In this document: positions 44,493 to 53,074 of the stretch, one piece after another
Layout: each line of letters begins with the position of its first letter
How positions within the stretch are numbered: position 1 is the first letter of the stretch
From: Candidatus Bathyarchaeia archaeon
Lineage (GTDB): Archaea > Thermoproteota > Bathyarchaeia > 40CM-2-53-6 > CALIRQ01
DNA: 64,000 nt
Direction: 5' to 3'
Assembly: GCA_038843675.1 (NCBI GenBank)
Contig: JAWBRV010000008.1
Coordinates: 1-64,000 of the forward strand
Position numbers and translations under genes: made by a program
The notes under the pieces: generated by a model
Told to the model about the DNA's origin: nothing
What the model saw: only the letters and a program-made list of their open reading frames with translations
Database searches by the model: none

Positions 44493-45665
44493 ATGGGGAA
44501 CTCCCCCGCGGCGAGATTCGCGTATGCCATATTGCTCATAAGCTGGTTCGCTTGGCTCTGGAACTTCTCCTATAGGATGATGGTCCCGGCCCTCCTGCCC
44601 TCCATTCAAGCCTCGCTCTCGCTATCCAATTGGATGGCCGGGGCCTTGGTCGGGGCCTTGAACTTCGGATACGCCATCTCGGCCTATCCCTCGGGCCTCT
44701 GCTCAGCCAAATTCGGGCCTAGGAACATCATAGCCTTCGGGATAGCCCTCTCGGCCGCATTCGCATTTCTCCTCTCGATCTCCACATCCTACCCTGCCAT
44801 TGTTATGTTCGCTTTTGTCGCGGGCTTGGGCCTAGGGGTTTACCTCCCGCAGGCCTTGGCGCTCTTATCGGAGTATTATGGAAGGCGGAGGAGAGGGGCG
44901 ATTATCGGGATCCATGAAACGGCCGCCCCAATGGGGCAGATGATCGGCCCCCTATGGGTCGGCGCCATGTTGTCCTCGCTTGGATGGGCTGGATGCCTAA
45001 GGGCTTGGGCGCTCCCCGGGGCCTTGATAGCGATCGCGTTCCTGATGATCGCCCCAAAACGGGGAGAGGGCGTCAAGAAGGTCGATAAGGCGCCTAGGGG
45101 AGGGGGATGGCCATGGTGCCTTTATATCCCAACCATACTATTGGTCAGCTTCGTATGGTCGGCAAACTTGGGCCTCATATCCATGATACCGCTATATATG
45201 GTCCGCTCCTCACTCGCCGACGCGGCCTTCGCCGCCTTTTTGATGGGAATCACGAGGTTCTCAGGGGCCCTCGGCCAACTCGCAGGCGGCCTCCTGTCGG
45301 ACATGATTGGAAGACTCAAGGTGCTGATGGCTATCGTCCTCATTACGGCCTTTTCCACGGTAGGGGTGGCCTTCGCCCCCTATGGCCCAGCGATGATCGC
45401 CTCCATGCTCGTTCAAGCTATGGCGGGCTCGGCCTTCTTTCCCGTGACCTATGCCGCCATCTCCGACAATACCTCGCCCGGGGATAGGGCCAAGGTCATC
45501 GGCGTGGTGAATACCTCGTCCGGACTCTTGGGAGGGACCCTCTCCCCGATGGTCATAGGCTATCTAGCGGACTCCTTTGGCTTCAAAGCGGCCTTCCTCT
45601 ACCCAGTGGTGGTGGGGTTCTTGGCGTGCCCTTTGGCCCTACAACTGAGAATCCGCCTCCATTGA
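44493..45665 (+). CDS. Major facilitator superfamily transporter
   Basis: A 390-residue protein with 12 predicted helices. The intracellular loop 2-3 reads SAKFGPRN and the loop 8-9 has GGLLSDMIGRLK, the classic MFS motif. Substrate unknown. Divergent from the malic enzyme (about 250-base shared upstream region), so a C4 or oxo acid substrate is a weak possibility. Confidence 0.82.
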   Translation: MGNSPAARFAYAILLISWFAWLWNFSYRMMVPALLPSIQASLSLSNWMAGALVGALNFGYAISAYPSGLCSAKFGPRNIIAFGIALSAAFAFLLSISTSYPAIVMFAFVAGLGLGVYLPQALALLSEYYGRRRRGAIIGIHETAAPMGQMIGPLWVGAMLSSLGWAGCLRAWALPGALIAIAFLMIAPKRGEGVKKVDKAPRGGGWPWCLYIPTILLVSFVWSANLGLISMIPLYMVRSSLADAAFAAFLMGITRFSGALGQLAGGLLSDMIGRLKVLMAIVLITAFSTVGVAFAPYGPAMIASMLVQAMAGSAFFPVTYAAISDNTSPGDRAKVIGVVNTSSGLLGGTLSPMVIGYLADSFGFKAAFLYPVVVGFLACPLALQLRIRLH

Positions 45666-45757
45666 GCTCGAGGCCCCTCAGTTCCTTCAAAAACCTTTTT
45701 TTTGGAAACTCAATAACTGAAAAGATCGGAAACAGCCAAGTGGAAAGGGGGATTGAA

Positions 45758-46675
45758 TTGGAAAAGACTGAAAAGATATGGATGGATGGCAAATTTGTCG
45801 ATTGGGATGAGGCCAAGGTCCACGTCCTCACGCATGCCCTCCACTATGGGACTGCCATATTCGAGGGCATGAGGTGCTATGAAACCGATGAGGGCCCGGC
45901 GATCTTCAGGCTCTGGGATCATTTAACACGATTTTATAACAGTGCCAAGATACATATGATGCGCATCCCATATGGGATCGAGGAGCTGGCCGGGGCAATA
46001 AAGGAGACTATAAAGGTCAATAGGATGAGGGAGTGCTATATCAGGCCCATAGCCTATTATGGATATGGGGAGATGGGCCTGAACCCGAAGAGGAATCCAA
46101 TCAATGTTGCGATAGCGGTCTGGCCTTGGGGGAGCTATCTCGGGGAGGAGGGCCTGAGGAAGGGGGTCAGGTGCAAGATATCCTCTTGGATCAGGATCGA
46201 TACCCGCATGCTCCCGCCGCTCGCCAAGGCCACTGCGAACTACTTGAACTCAGTCCTAGCGAAGCTTGAAGCGATCGAATGCGGATACGATGAGGCTATT
46301 TTGCTCAACTCGAATGGGTATATAGCGGAGGGATCTGGGGAGAATATATTCATCGTGAAGGATGGTATACTGCTCACCCCGCCCACGAGCTCTGGGGCCC
46401 TTTATGGCTATACTAGGGACTCGATAAAGGAGCTGGCCAAGGACCTCTCCATACCCCTCCTCGAGAGGGAGATACTCCGGGAGGAGCTCTTCACGGCCGA
46501 TGAGGCATTCCTGACCGGGACAGCCGCGGAGGTGACTCCGATAAGAGAGGTCGATGGACGCGAGATAGGCTCCGGCTCCATAGGGCCCATCACCAAGCGA
46601 TTGCAGGAGAAGTTCTTCCAAGTGGTCAGGGGCAAGGATCCTAGATACCGGAAGTGGCTCGAGCTGGTTAGATGA
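45758..46675 (+). CDS. ilvE: Branched-chain amino acid aminotransferase
   Basis: PLP fold-type IV aminotransferase, 305 residues from TTG 45758, matching the family length. Conserved WDEAKVHVLTHALHYG start, FEGMRCY, SGENIFIV and TADEAFLTGTAAEVTPI. The start is chosen by GGAAAGGGGG 6-10 bases upstream; the longer frame (45626) overlaps the MFS gene and is not conserved. Converts branched-chain amino acids and 2-oxoglutarate, and could act on amino acids taken up by Liv. Confidence 0.92.
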   Translation: MEKTEKIWMDGKFVDWDEAKVHVLTHALHYGTAIFEGMRCYETDEGPAIFRLWDHLTRFYNSAKIHMMRIPYGIEELAGAIKETIKVNRMRECYIRPIAYYGYGEMGLNPKRNPINVAIAVWPWGSYLGEEGLRKGVRCKISSWIRIDTRMLPPLAKATANYLNSVLAKLEAIECGYDEAILLNSNGYIAEGSGENIFIVKDGILLTPPTSSGALYGYTRDSIKELAKDLSIPLLEREILREELFTADEAFLTGTAAEVTPIREVDGREIGSGSIGPITKRLQEKFFQVVRGKDPRYRKWLELVR

Positions 46676-46739
46676 AGGGGGTTGCGGGCGCGGAAGCATA
46701 ACGGGAATGGGAGATTTGAAGGATCATCGACCAAGGAAG

Positions 46740-47495
46740 TCATTCGAAAGCGAACGCCGCCAAAACGGCGGCCGTGACTTGGAGCTCGCCGGGGATTATC
46801 GGGGTTATGGCCTCGGCCCTAATGGCGTATCTAGGCGCCGGAACCTGTATCGCCGCTTGCTCTACCCCCACGGGGCCCTTCAACCGAACCCCAAGCGCCT
46901 TCGCAATAACCTCCGCCCTCGCCCTCGCATCCTCGACAGCCATCTCCAGAGCCTTCTCGCCGAGCTTCCTCCCAAGCTCGGGGGATAGGGCGAACTCTAT
47001 CGACACGACCTGATTCGCCCCCGAGCTAACCGCTAGATCAACTATGGAGCCACATCTCTCGACTTCATTTACGGTTATCCTTATCTCATTTCGGCAAGTA
47101 TATCCCACTATGGCCGGGGGCTTCGATTGATAATCGTAGTTCGGGGCGAGGGAGTATCGGACCGTTTCGATGTCCGATTCCGAGAGTCCCGCGCCCCTCA
47201 ACGCCGAGATCACCCGGACCATCCTGTCGGCGTTATCCGCTTGGGCACCCTCGGCCGTTTTGGATATCGTTTCAACGGCTAAGTACGCGTAGGCCAAGTT
47301 TGGCTTAGAGGATGCCCTCCCCTCGCCGGAAACCCTTATCAAACGCTCGGCCAAGCCTGTTGAGTCGACCGTAGATGCCAACTGCCTTGCCGAGGGCTTG
47401 GCCAACGATGCCCCGATCACGAATCCCGCCAAGATCGAGAGCAAGAGGAACCCCGCCAATTGGGTTTTGGTTATCTCCAAAGTTTTCCGCCCCAT
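46740..47495 (-). CDS. SIMPL-domain (DUF541) exported protein
   Basis: About 251 residues. An N-terminal signal/anchor helix (LAGFLLLSILAGFVIGASLA), then the SIMPL fold with VSGEGRASSKPN near the start and YTCRNEIRITV and SSGANQVVSIEF further on. Function of the family is uncertain (named after an interactor of pelle-like kinase; periplasmic in bacteria). A TATA box on the minus strand at 47537-47546 favours ATG 47495; ATG 47528 would lie at or before the transcription start. Confidence 0.8.
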   Translation of the reverse strand: MGRKTLEITKTQLAGFLLLSILAGFVIGASLAKPSARQLASTVDSTGLAERLIRVSGEGRASSKPNLAYAYLAVETISKTAEGAQADNADRMVRVISALRGAGLSESDIETVRYSLAPNYDYQSKPPAIVGYTCRNEIRITVNEVERCGSIVDLAVSSGANQVVSIEFALSPELGRKLGEKALEMAVEDARARAEVIAKALGVRLKGPVGVEQAAIQVPAPRYAIRAEAITPIIPGELQVTAAVLAAFAFE

Positions 47496-47536
47496 CTTCT
47501 TGGCAATAACTTCTTGGCGCAAATTCATGAGGATCG

Positions 47537-47546
47537 GATATAAAAG
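47537..47546 (-). promoter_or_regulatory. TATA box of the SIMPL gene
   Basis: On the minus strand the sequence reads CTTTTATATC. The predicted start of transcription is near 47515, downstream of the longer ORF start. Confidence 0.45.
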
Positions 47547-47655
47547 TTTGCACATCACAGCAGGGATCATTTGGAATTGGAGCATCCTCATCGCTTGGGG
47601 AACCATTTATATTTGGGACGCGCCGTCGGCACAAGGATTGCCGGGGCTTGGCTAG

Positions 47656-48768
47656 ATGGGGTATGGGGGATCGAGGCGCCTTCCGCTATTCTTCCTTAGC
47701 TTCTCGGCACAATTGACGATGGATATGATTGCGATGACGGCCCCCCTTCTCGCCCTATCGCTATCGGCCTCGCCCTTCGAGATCGGCTTGTTGGCGACCT
47801 CCAAGGGGATCGTCTATGGGATCCTCCCATTCGCCATGGGGCACCTCTCGGATAGGGCGGAGAGGAGGTCTTTGTTGGCCTCCTCAATGTCGATTTATGC
47901 CATCGTGGCGATCCTATTCTACCTTTCCAAGAGCCCAATCGAGCTGATAGCCTTGAGATTCTTCGAGGGCTTGGCCATGGCCATCTTTTGGCCGACCATC
48001 GAGCCCCTATTCGCTGAGGCGCGGGGCATCGACATCTCGAAATCCCTTAGGGGATTTAACCTCTCATGGGGGTTGGGGCAGATTGTTGGGCCATTTCTAG
48101 GTGGGGTCCTGATAACCGCGTTTGGTGCGAGATCTCCGTTCCTCTTGGCCCTCCTTATGGCCATAATGAACTTGATATTGATCTCTCGGCTCGCGCCGAC
48201 CAAGTCAGCTCTGGGGATTCGAGAGCTGGGGCGATCGGCCAAAGGGGGACTGCCCATATCGCTGGTTTTAACAAATGCGATCTTGGGCGCAATACTATCG
48301 ATCTTCTTCGCCTTCTTCCCGGCCTTCGGCGTTAGGGCCGGATTCAGCGCCCTCGAGGTGGGCTCGTTGTTATTGCTCTTCGGCATCACCCGGCTCGCAT
48401 TCTTTCATATGGCTCCATCAATTAGGATAGGCTTGGAGCCTAGGATCGGGCTGGCCTCACTGGGCCTTGTGTTGATCCATATCGACGATAGGGCTGCGAT
48501 ATACTCAGGCGTGGTATTGAGCTCCGCGGCGGCCAGCCTGATATACGCCTATTCAATAGAGCGCATGCTGAGGACCGAGGAAGGCCGTTTGGGGCGCATG
48601 GCCGGGATCTTCGAGGGATCGCTCGGGATAGGCTTCGTACTCGGGCCCCTCTTGGCCGGGCCATTCGCGGGGCCGCGCTTTTCAATGGCCTTCGTCGTGG
48701 CATCCCTCTTGGGCGTAATCCTGATATTGGCCTTGGAGCTCAGGCAGCTGGGGCGAATGAGCGACTAG
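47656..48768 (+). CDS. Major facilitator superfamily transporter
   Basis: A 370-residue protein with 11-12 helices, the loop 2-3 motif GHLSDRAERRSLL and FFEGLAMAIFWP in helix 4-5, typical of drug- or sugar-efflux MFS members. Substrate unknown. Its stop overlaps that of the convergent hypothetical gene by 4 bases. Confidence 0.82.
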   Translation: MGYGGSRRLPLFFLSFSAQLTMDMIAMTAPLLALSLSASPFEIGLLATSKGIVYGILPFAMGHLSDRAERRSLLASSMSIYAIVAILFYLSKSPIELIALRFFEGLAMAIFWPTIEPLFAEARGIDISKSLRGFNLSWGLGQIVGPFLGGVLITAFGARSPFLLALLMAIMNLILISRLAPTKSALGIRELGRSAKGGLPISLVLTNAILGAILSIFFAFFPAFGVRAGFSALEVGSLLLLFGITRLAFFHMAPSIRIGLEPRIGLASLGLVLIHIDDRAAIYSGVVLSSAAASLIYAYSIERMLRTEEGRLGRMAGIFEGSLGIGFVLGPLLAGPFAGPRFSMAFVVASLLGVILILALELRQLGRMSD

Positions 48769-49580
48769 GCCATGCTCCTCCAGCGCCTAACTTCAACCTC
48801 GACCTTGTTCCCTATCCAAGCGCTATCGAATCCCTCCACCTCCCCGAGCTTCAGCTTAACGAACCCGACGACGTAGAGCTCCAGCTCCCGGATCGTGAGG
48901 CGGACGTCGGCGTTGTAGAAGAACTTTAGCGTGATCCAATTCCCGGGGCGAACGTAGCCGAGGTAGTTGTAGTTCTCGAAGAAGAAGGTGGCGCTCGATG
49001 TCGATTCCCTCACGATCGCCTCGCTAGGGGAGATGGGCTCGCGAACGATTATCGGGCTCTGAGGGGGGAGGAGGGCCAATGCCTTCACGCCCAGATACCT
49101 TTCCCCCAAGCCATCCCCGATGTATTGGGTCACCGTTGCGACCCTCCTCTCCTTGGGACCTAGGTCCGGGCTATGGACGCCGATCCAAGAGATCTCGAGC
49201 CTATCGATGCCATGAATCCCCATATAGCCGCCGTCGGCCTCGTCGAGGCGTATGCTGATAGCCAAAGTATCCTTTGGTAGTAACGTGACGTTCTCCCCGA
49301 TTACAGCCCAATACTTCCTTTGCAATAGCACCGTTTTGTTCAACTTATCGTAAAGCAGTTTATTGGATTGAAGCAAATCGCCGTGCATTTTGACTAGATC
49401 GGTATGGGTTTCGTTGAGCATCAGGTAGTTAGCTCTGATCGATTCCAGTTCCGAGAAGAGGCTCCGATTCTCGGCGATCAAGAAGGCGATTGAGGCAGAA
49501 AGGGCTGTGATGGCCAAGAGGAAGGCCCCAACGAGCTTCCTCTCCTTGGCGGAGAGGCTCACCTCCAAGACTATCCTCAT
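48765..49580 (-). CDS. Membrane-anchored coiled-coil protein of unknown function
   Basis: About 271 residues. One membrane helix near the N-terminus (LVGAFLLAITALSASIAFL), a coiled-coil stalk of about 50 residues (LFSELESIRANYLMLNE...), then a beta-rich C-terminal domain without recognisable motif. Probably faces outside the cell. ATG 49580 is preferred to the longer frame; it places the helix near residue 20. Confidence 0.6.
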   Translation of the reverse strand: MRIVLEVSLSAKERKLVGAFLLAITALSASIAFLIAENRSLFSELESIRANYLMLNETHTDLVKMHGDLLQSNKLLYDKLNKTVLLQRKYWAVIGENVTLLPKDTLAISIRLDEADGGYMGIHGIDRLEISWIGVHSPDLGPKERRVATVTQYIGDGLGERYLGVKALALLPPQSPIIVREPISPSEAIVRESTSSATFFFENYNYLGYVRPGNWITLKFFYNADVRLTIRELELYVVGFVKLKLGEVEGFDSAWIGNKVEVEVRRWRSMA

Positions 49581-49616
49581 CTTATTCCCCCTCAATCCAT
49601 GCGGAAATCCATACAT

Positions 49617-49925
49617 AATACTTAAGCGACCCTTCTCACGAGACTCAGCCCTCTATTAAGGTATGTGATTTGCGAATCCTGCAATGCCTCAAATAAGGAT
49701 CCCCCGCTCGGAGGCGCCAAATGGAGGGATTGGGGGTTGGAAACCATTTTAACCATAAAGATGACCTTTAAGCCATGATGAAAGATTGAGGGGCGGACTT
49801 ATGGCCGAAAATTGATTTGACTTTTTGGATCTTTGGACAACAAAATTCATTTTTAAGCGATGAATGATTACATTACAAACCGTCCTGAAATTCAAGCGAA
49901 ATACCCCTCATGTCGAAAATTTCAA
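49617..49925. other. Intergenic region upstream of the 48765-49580 gene and downstream of tRNA-Ala
   Basis: No open frame of interest. Contains isolated C-box-like (ATGATGA near 49774) and D-box-like (CTGA near 49883) motifs that are too far apart for a standard C/D sRNA. Otherwise unremarkable A+T-rich sequence. Confidence 0.4.
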
Positions 49926-50039
49926 TGGTGGACCGGGCGGGATTCGAACCCGCGGCTTTCCGGCCTATTGGCCCATTAGGGCTTGCAAACCGGACGTTCC
50001 TCGGCCCCCGAGGGGTATACCGGACTGAACTACCGGCCC
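49926..50039 (-). tRNA. tRNA-Ala (UGC) with two insertions, CCA encoded
   Basis: On the minus strand a cloverleaf can be drawn: acceptor GGGCCGG with CCGGTCC, including the G3:U70 pair that marks tRNA-Ala; D stem GTTC/GAAC; anticodon stem TCCGG/CCGGA with loop TTTGCAA, anticodon TGC; T arm GCGGG-TTCGAAT-CCCGC; discriminator A; encoded CCA. Two insertions interrupt it: about 18 bases after position 21 (D loop, around 50003-50020) with a CCTCG/CGAGG hairpin, and about 19 bases at the end of the anticodon loop. The second can fold as a bulge-helix-bulge: 4-bp GCCC/GGGC flanked by CAA bulges. That fold predicts cuts 15 bases apart rather than 19, so the exact exon ends remain open. Confidence 0.85.
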
Positions 50040-50632
50040 ATTGCCTCCGATGATTATTCTTCTAGGGGTTTTAAAACCCCGCCCCATATTTTTGCATGGT
50101 TGTAGCACTGACATTTAGACTTTTCCTATTTCTGGAGCGTTGGGTATAGATGAGGCCTCTCGGACCGAGCGACCTTGGCCCCAAAGCCCATGCACGCCTG
50201 CCTTGAACCCTCCCAAAAGGGCCTTGAGCCATTGCCCCGCATCCCCGGCCGATCCCTTTAAGGCCGACCTTCGCTCGAGGAGCGCGTATGATGAGTTCGT
50301 CCTACCCGCATAGCCTCTTGCATCGCTCGATCTCCAAACAATGGTCCTGCGCAGGTCGCTGTCCGCCTACCGAACCCAAGATTGGGTCATCCTACCCGAG
50401 GGGTCAAGCGCTTAGCGTATCTGATGGAAATAGGGACCAAATCCCTGCGCATCCCGGTAGTAGTGGATGTTTACCCGTTAATCGAATTGGCTTACCTAGG
50501 CCATTCCGGGCCTTTCCGGAGCAGCCTTGATTGAACGGCAAGGTCCTTCGCGGTGCACCTCTGGGTCGAAACGAAGCGACAAAAAGGAGTCGCTCTCGAG
50601 CGCGACCCCCTTCATTCTGTAAAAAATTTGAG
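50040..50632. other. 593-base region between two tRNA genes, possible structured RNA
   Basis: No convincing protein frame. 50272-50284 and 50591-50602 can form a 12-bp helix with one bulged G (both contain the CTCGAG core), enclosing about 330 bases. CTTTAAGG at 50256-50263 is TATA-like just upstream. A second hairpin AGCGAC/GTCGCT lies near 50574-50593 and competes with the long helix. Motifs required for SRP RNA (GGAA tetraloop flanked by the conserved symmetric loop) or RNase P RNA were looked for and not found. If transcribed, it would be on the plus strand. Confidence 0.35.
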
Positions 50633-50728
50633 GGCCGCCGCCGGGATTTGAACCCGGCCTCCAGGCTCCATTGGCCGGAGGGAATCCCCCTCAGGCCTGT
50701 ACGCTAACCAAGCTACGTTACGGCGGCC
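50633..50728 (-). tRNA. tRNA-His (GUG) with a 21-base intron
   Basis: Minus strand. Acceptor GCCGCCG/CGGCGGC preceded by G at -1 and followed by C73, the pair that identifies tRNA-His; CCA is not encoded. D stem ACGT/GCGT, anticodon stem CAGGC/GCCTG, T arm CCGGG-TTCAAAT-CCCGG, short variable loop of 4. Between the anticodon stem strands are 28 bases; removing 21 leaves CTGTGGA (anticodon GTG) only if the cut lies between positions 34 and 35. A cut at 37/38 would give GAG (Leu), which does not fit the short variable loop or the G-1:C73 pair. The insert contains a GAGGG/CCCTC hairpin. Confidence 0.8.
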
Positions 50729-50754
50729 ACGCACTCCATCCCGGAACTAATCGG

Positions 50755-50764
50755 TTTAAAATGT
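50755..50764 (-). promoter_or_regulatory. TATA box of tRNA-His
   Basis: ATTTTAAACC on the minus strand, centred about 30 bases before the tRNA 5' end. Confidence 0.4.
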
Positions 50765-50930
50765 TTTCCCAGAAGCGGCTATACTGAAGGGATATTTTCA
50801 AGGAAACAATGGATCCATATTCAACTGGGGATTGGCTGATCAGCAAAATTATTTAAGGATATCCACATATCCATAAATACGCAATTCGAGAGGATCGGAA
50901 TTGCCGGTATTAAGGGCCGATGTATATTTG

Positions 50931-51347
50931 ATGGCAAAACTAAAGGCCTTCGATCTCGATTCGACGAGCAAGAAGCTCTTCGGGGTCCTAAAGGAGCTCC
51001 CGGATATAGGGGATTTGAAGATGAGCAAGGCCGTAAAGGAGGTTGAGGAGGGGGGAAGGATAAGGATAAAGGAGTGGTACAACATGAGCGGGCGGATAAA
51101 GGTGCCCGAGGGGTCTAGGGCCTTTTGGGTCTTCGTCAAGAAATCCGACGAGGATGAGCCATGGAACGTAATGATGCGCCTCGATCGGAACGTAACCGCG
51201 GAGACCCATGAGGAAGCGATGGCTAAGGCCAAGGAATGGGCTGAGGAAACGATAGTGGAGGCCCTTAAGAAGAATTTCGATATCGAAACCGTAACGGTCG
51301 CCCCCTCTGAGGAGCTATCGGCCGTGAAGGCGAAGGTGGTGCATTGA
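50931..51347 (+). CDS. Unknown protein coupled to fumarate reductase
   Basis: About 138 residues, soluble, charged, no cysteine cluster and no membrane helix. It is not recognised. It begins M-A-K-L-K-A-F-D-L-D at ATG 50931 and ends by overlapping the start region of the flavoprotein subunit, so it is the first gene of the fumarate reductase operon. A role as assembly factor, small regulatory or electron-transfer partner subunit is possible from position only. Confidence 0.65.
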   Translation: MAKLKAFDLDSTSKKLFGVLKELPDIGDLKMSKAVKEVEEGGRIRIKEWYNMSGRIKVPEGSRAFWVFVKKSDEDEPWNVMMRLDRNVTAETHEEAMAKAKEWAEETIVEALKKNFDIETVTVAPSEELSAVKAKVVH

Positions 51348-51349
51348 AT

Positions 51350-53059
51350 ATGAAGTATGAAGTAATAGACACGGATGTGCTAGTAGTTGGGGCCGGAGGG
51401 GCCGGTTGCAGGGCCGCCATAGAGGCGTCAAATTACAACGTCCAAGTCATGGTCATAACCAAGGACATACTCGGAAAGGCCCATACGGTCATGGCGGAGG
51501 GTGGCATCAACGCGGCCTTGGGGAACTCAGACCCAAGGGACAGCTGGGAGAGCCACGGCTACGATACGGTCTCCGGGGGCGCTTGGCTCAACGATCAGGA
51601 GCTGGTGGAGATCCTCGTTAAACATGCGCCCGAGAGGGTTCTGGAGCTCGAGGAGTTCGGCGCGCTTTTCTCGAGGACCCCGGATGGTAAGATTGCTCAA
51701 AGGCCGTTTGGGAAGCAGAGCTTCCCGAGGGCCTGTTACGCGGCCGATAGATCTGGACACGAGATAATGGTCACCCTCGTCGACGAAATGAGGCGAAGGG
51801 ATATCGAGGTCCACGATGAAGTCTATGCCACATCCCTCCTTACCGATGGATCTACCATAGCGGGCGTCACGGCCCTTGACATCAGGAGGGGAGATTTCAG
51901 GGTCTATAGGGCCAAGGCCACGATCATGGCGGCCGGCGGAGCAGGGAGGATCTATGAGATAACGACCAACGCGCAAGCCGATGTGGGCAGCGGTTATGCG
52001 ATGGCCTACAAGGCGGGGGCGGAACTCGTGGATATGGAGCAATATCAATTCCATCCAACCGGCGTCGCCTTCCCGGAGTCCGCTAGGGGAATGTTGGTCA
52101 CAGAAGGAGTCAGAGGTGAGGGGGGCATATTGCTCAACAAGTTCGGGGAGAGATTCATGAAGAGATACCATCCCGATATGATGGAGCTGGCCGGGAGGGA
52201 TCAGGTCTCGAGGGCCATAGCCACCGAGATCCTCGAGGGAAGGGGGACCGAGCACGGGGCCGTATACTTGGACGTATCCTTCCTGCCTTCATCCTTGATC
52301 GAGGAGGTATTACCAACAATGCTTCATGACTTCTTGGACTTCGGCGTCGACATAAGGAACGAGCCTATGGAGGTGACCCCGACCGCCCATCATTACATGG
52401 GCGGCATCAAGATAAATGCGAGGTGCGAAACGAACCTGAGGGGCCTATATGCCGCCGGCGAGGTAGCGGGTGGAGTCCATGGCGGCAATAGGCTCGGCGG
52501 GAATGCGCTCGCGGATAATTTGGTCTTCGGGGCCATTGCGGGCAAATCAGCGGCCTCTTATGCGCTGAACAACGGCATGCCGAAGCTCGATAGGAAGCAG
52601 ATCGAGGCGGAATACGAGCGCGTTTTTGCGCCCTTGGAGAGGAGGGATGGGGTACGTCAATCCCAGCTCAAGAGGAGGCTCGCGAAGCTCATGTGGGACA
52701 AGGTCGGGATATTCAGGAACGGTCGGGACATGAGGAGCGCCCTCGACGAGATAATCCTCATGCGCACTAAGGATGAGCCGAGGATCTATACGGACAACAA
52801 GTCAACTAGGTATAATATGGAGCTCGTGGGGGCCTTGGAGATATCCGATATGTTGCTGGTTTCCGAGATCCTTACGCGGTCGGCCCTCATGCGAGAGGAA
52901 TCTAGGGGGGCCCATTATAGGACGGATTTCCCGAAGCCCAACCATGAGAAGTGGTTTGTTAATATATACGTCAGGAAGGAGGGTGGCGAGATGAAGCTCT
53001 ATACGAAGCCCGTTGTGATAACGAGATGGAAGCCGCCGTGGATGGAGAAATCCTCTTAG
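51350..53059 (+). CDS. tfrA: Fumarate reductase/succinate dehydrogenase flavoprotein subunit (TfrA-like)
   Basis: 569 residues. FAD motif VLVVGAGGAGCRAA, the HTVMAEGGINAALGN segment with the histidine that often binds FAD covalently, substrate site HPTGVAFPE, and GGVHGGNRLGGNAL near the C-terminus. ATG 51350 is used (TTG 51344 is in frame). The iron-sulfur partner with CCG domains follows after 15 bases, and no membrane-anchor genes are present, so this resembles the soluble thiol:fumarate reductase (TfrAB) of methanogens. Confidence 0.88.
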   Translation: MKYEVIDTDVLVVGAGGAGCRAAIEASNYNVQVMVITKDILGKAHTVMAEGGINAALGNSDPRDSWESHGYDTVSGGAWLNDQELVEILVKHAPERVLELEEFGALFSRTPDGKIAQRPFGKQSFPRACYAADRSGHEIMVTLVDEMRRRDIEVHDEVYATSLLTDGSTIAGVTALDIRRGDFRVYRAKATIMAAGGAGRIYEITTNAQADVGSGYAMAYKAGAELVDMEQYQFHPTGVAFPESARGMLVTEGVRGEGGILLNKFGERFMKRYHPDMMELAGRDQVSRAIATEILEGRGTEHGAVYLDVSFLPSSLIEEVLPTMLHDFLDFGVDIRNEPMEVTPTAHHYMGGIKINARCETNLRGLYAAGEVAGGVHGGNRLGGNALADNLVFGAIAGKSAASYALNNGMPKLDRKQIEAEYERVFAPLERRDGVRQSQLKRRLAKLMWDKVGIFRNGRDMRSALDEIILMRTKDEPRIYTDNKSTRYNMELVGALEISDMLLVSEILTRSALMREESRGAHYRTDFPKPNHEKWFVNIYVRKEGGEMKLYTKPVVITRWKPPWMEKSS

Positions 53060-53074
53060 CGGAGGTGAATGGGG

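Noticed and set aside
49774-49890. Box C/D sRNA
   Set aside because: C-like and D-like boxes are about 110 bases apart and lack C'/D' boxes in register.
50288-50530. 80-codon frame in the region between the tRNAs
   Set aside because: Proline/serine-rich without domain character, no ribosome-binding site, and within the proposed RNA structure.
50272-50602. SRP RNA between the tRNA genes
   Set aside because: The closing helix fits, but the conserved helix 8 tetraloop and symmetric loop are missing on both strands.
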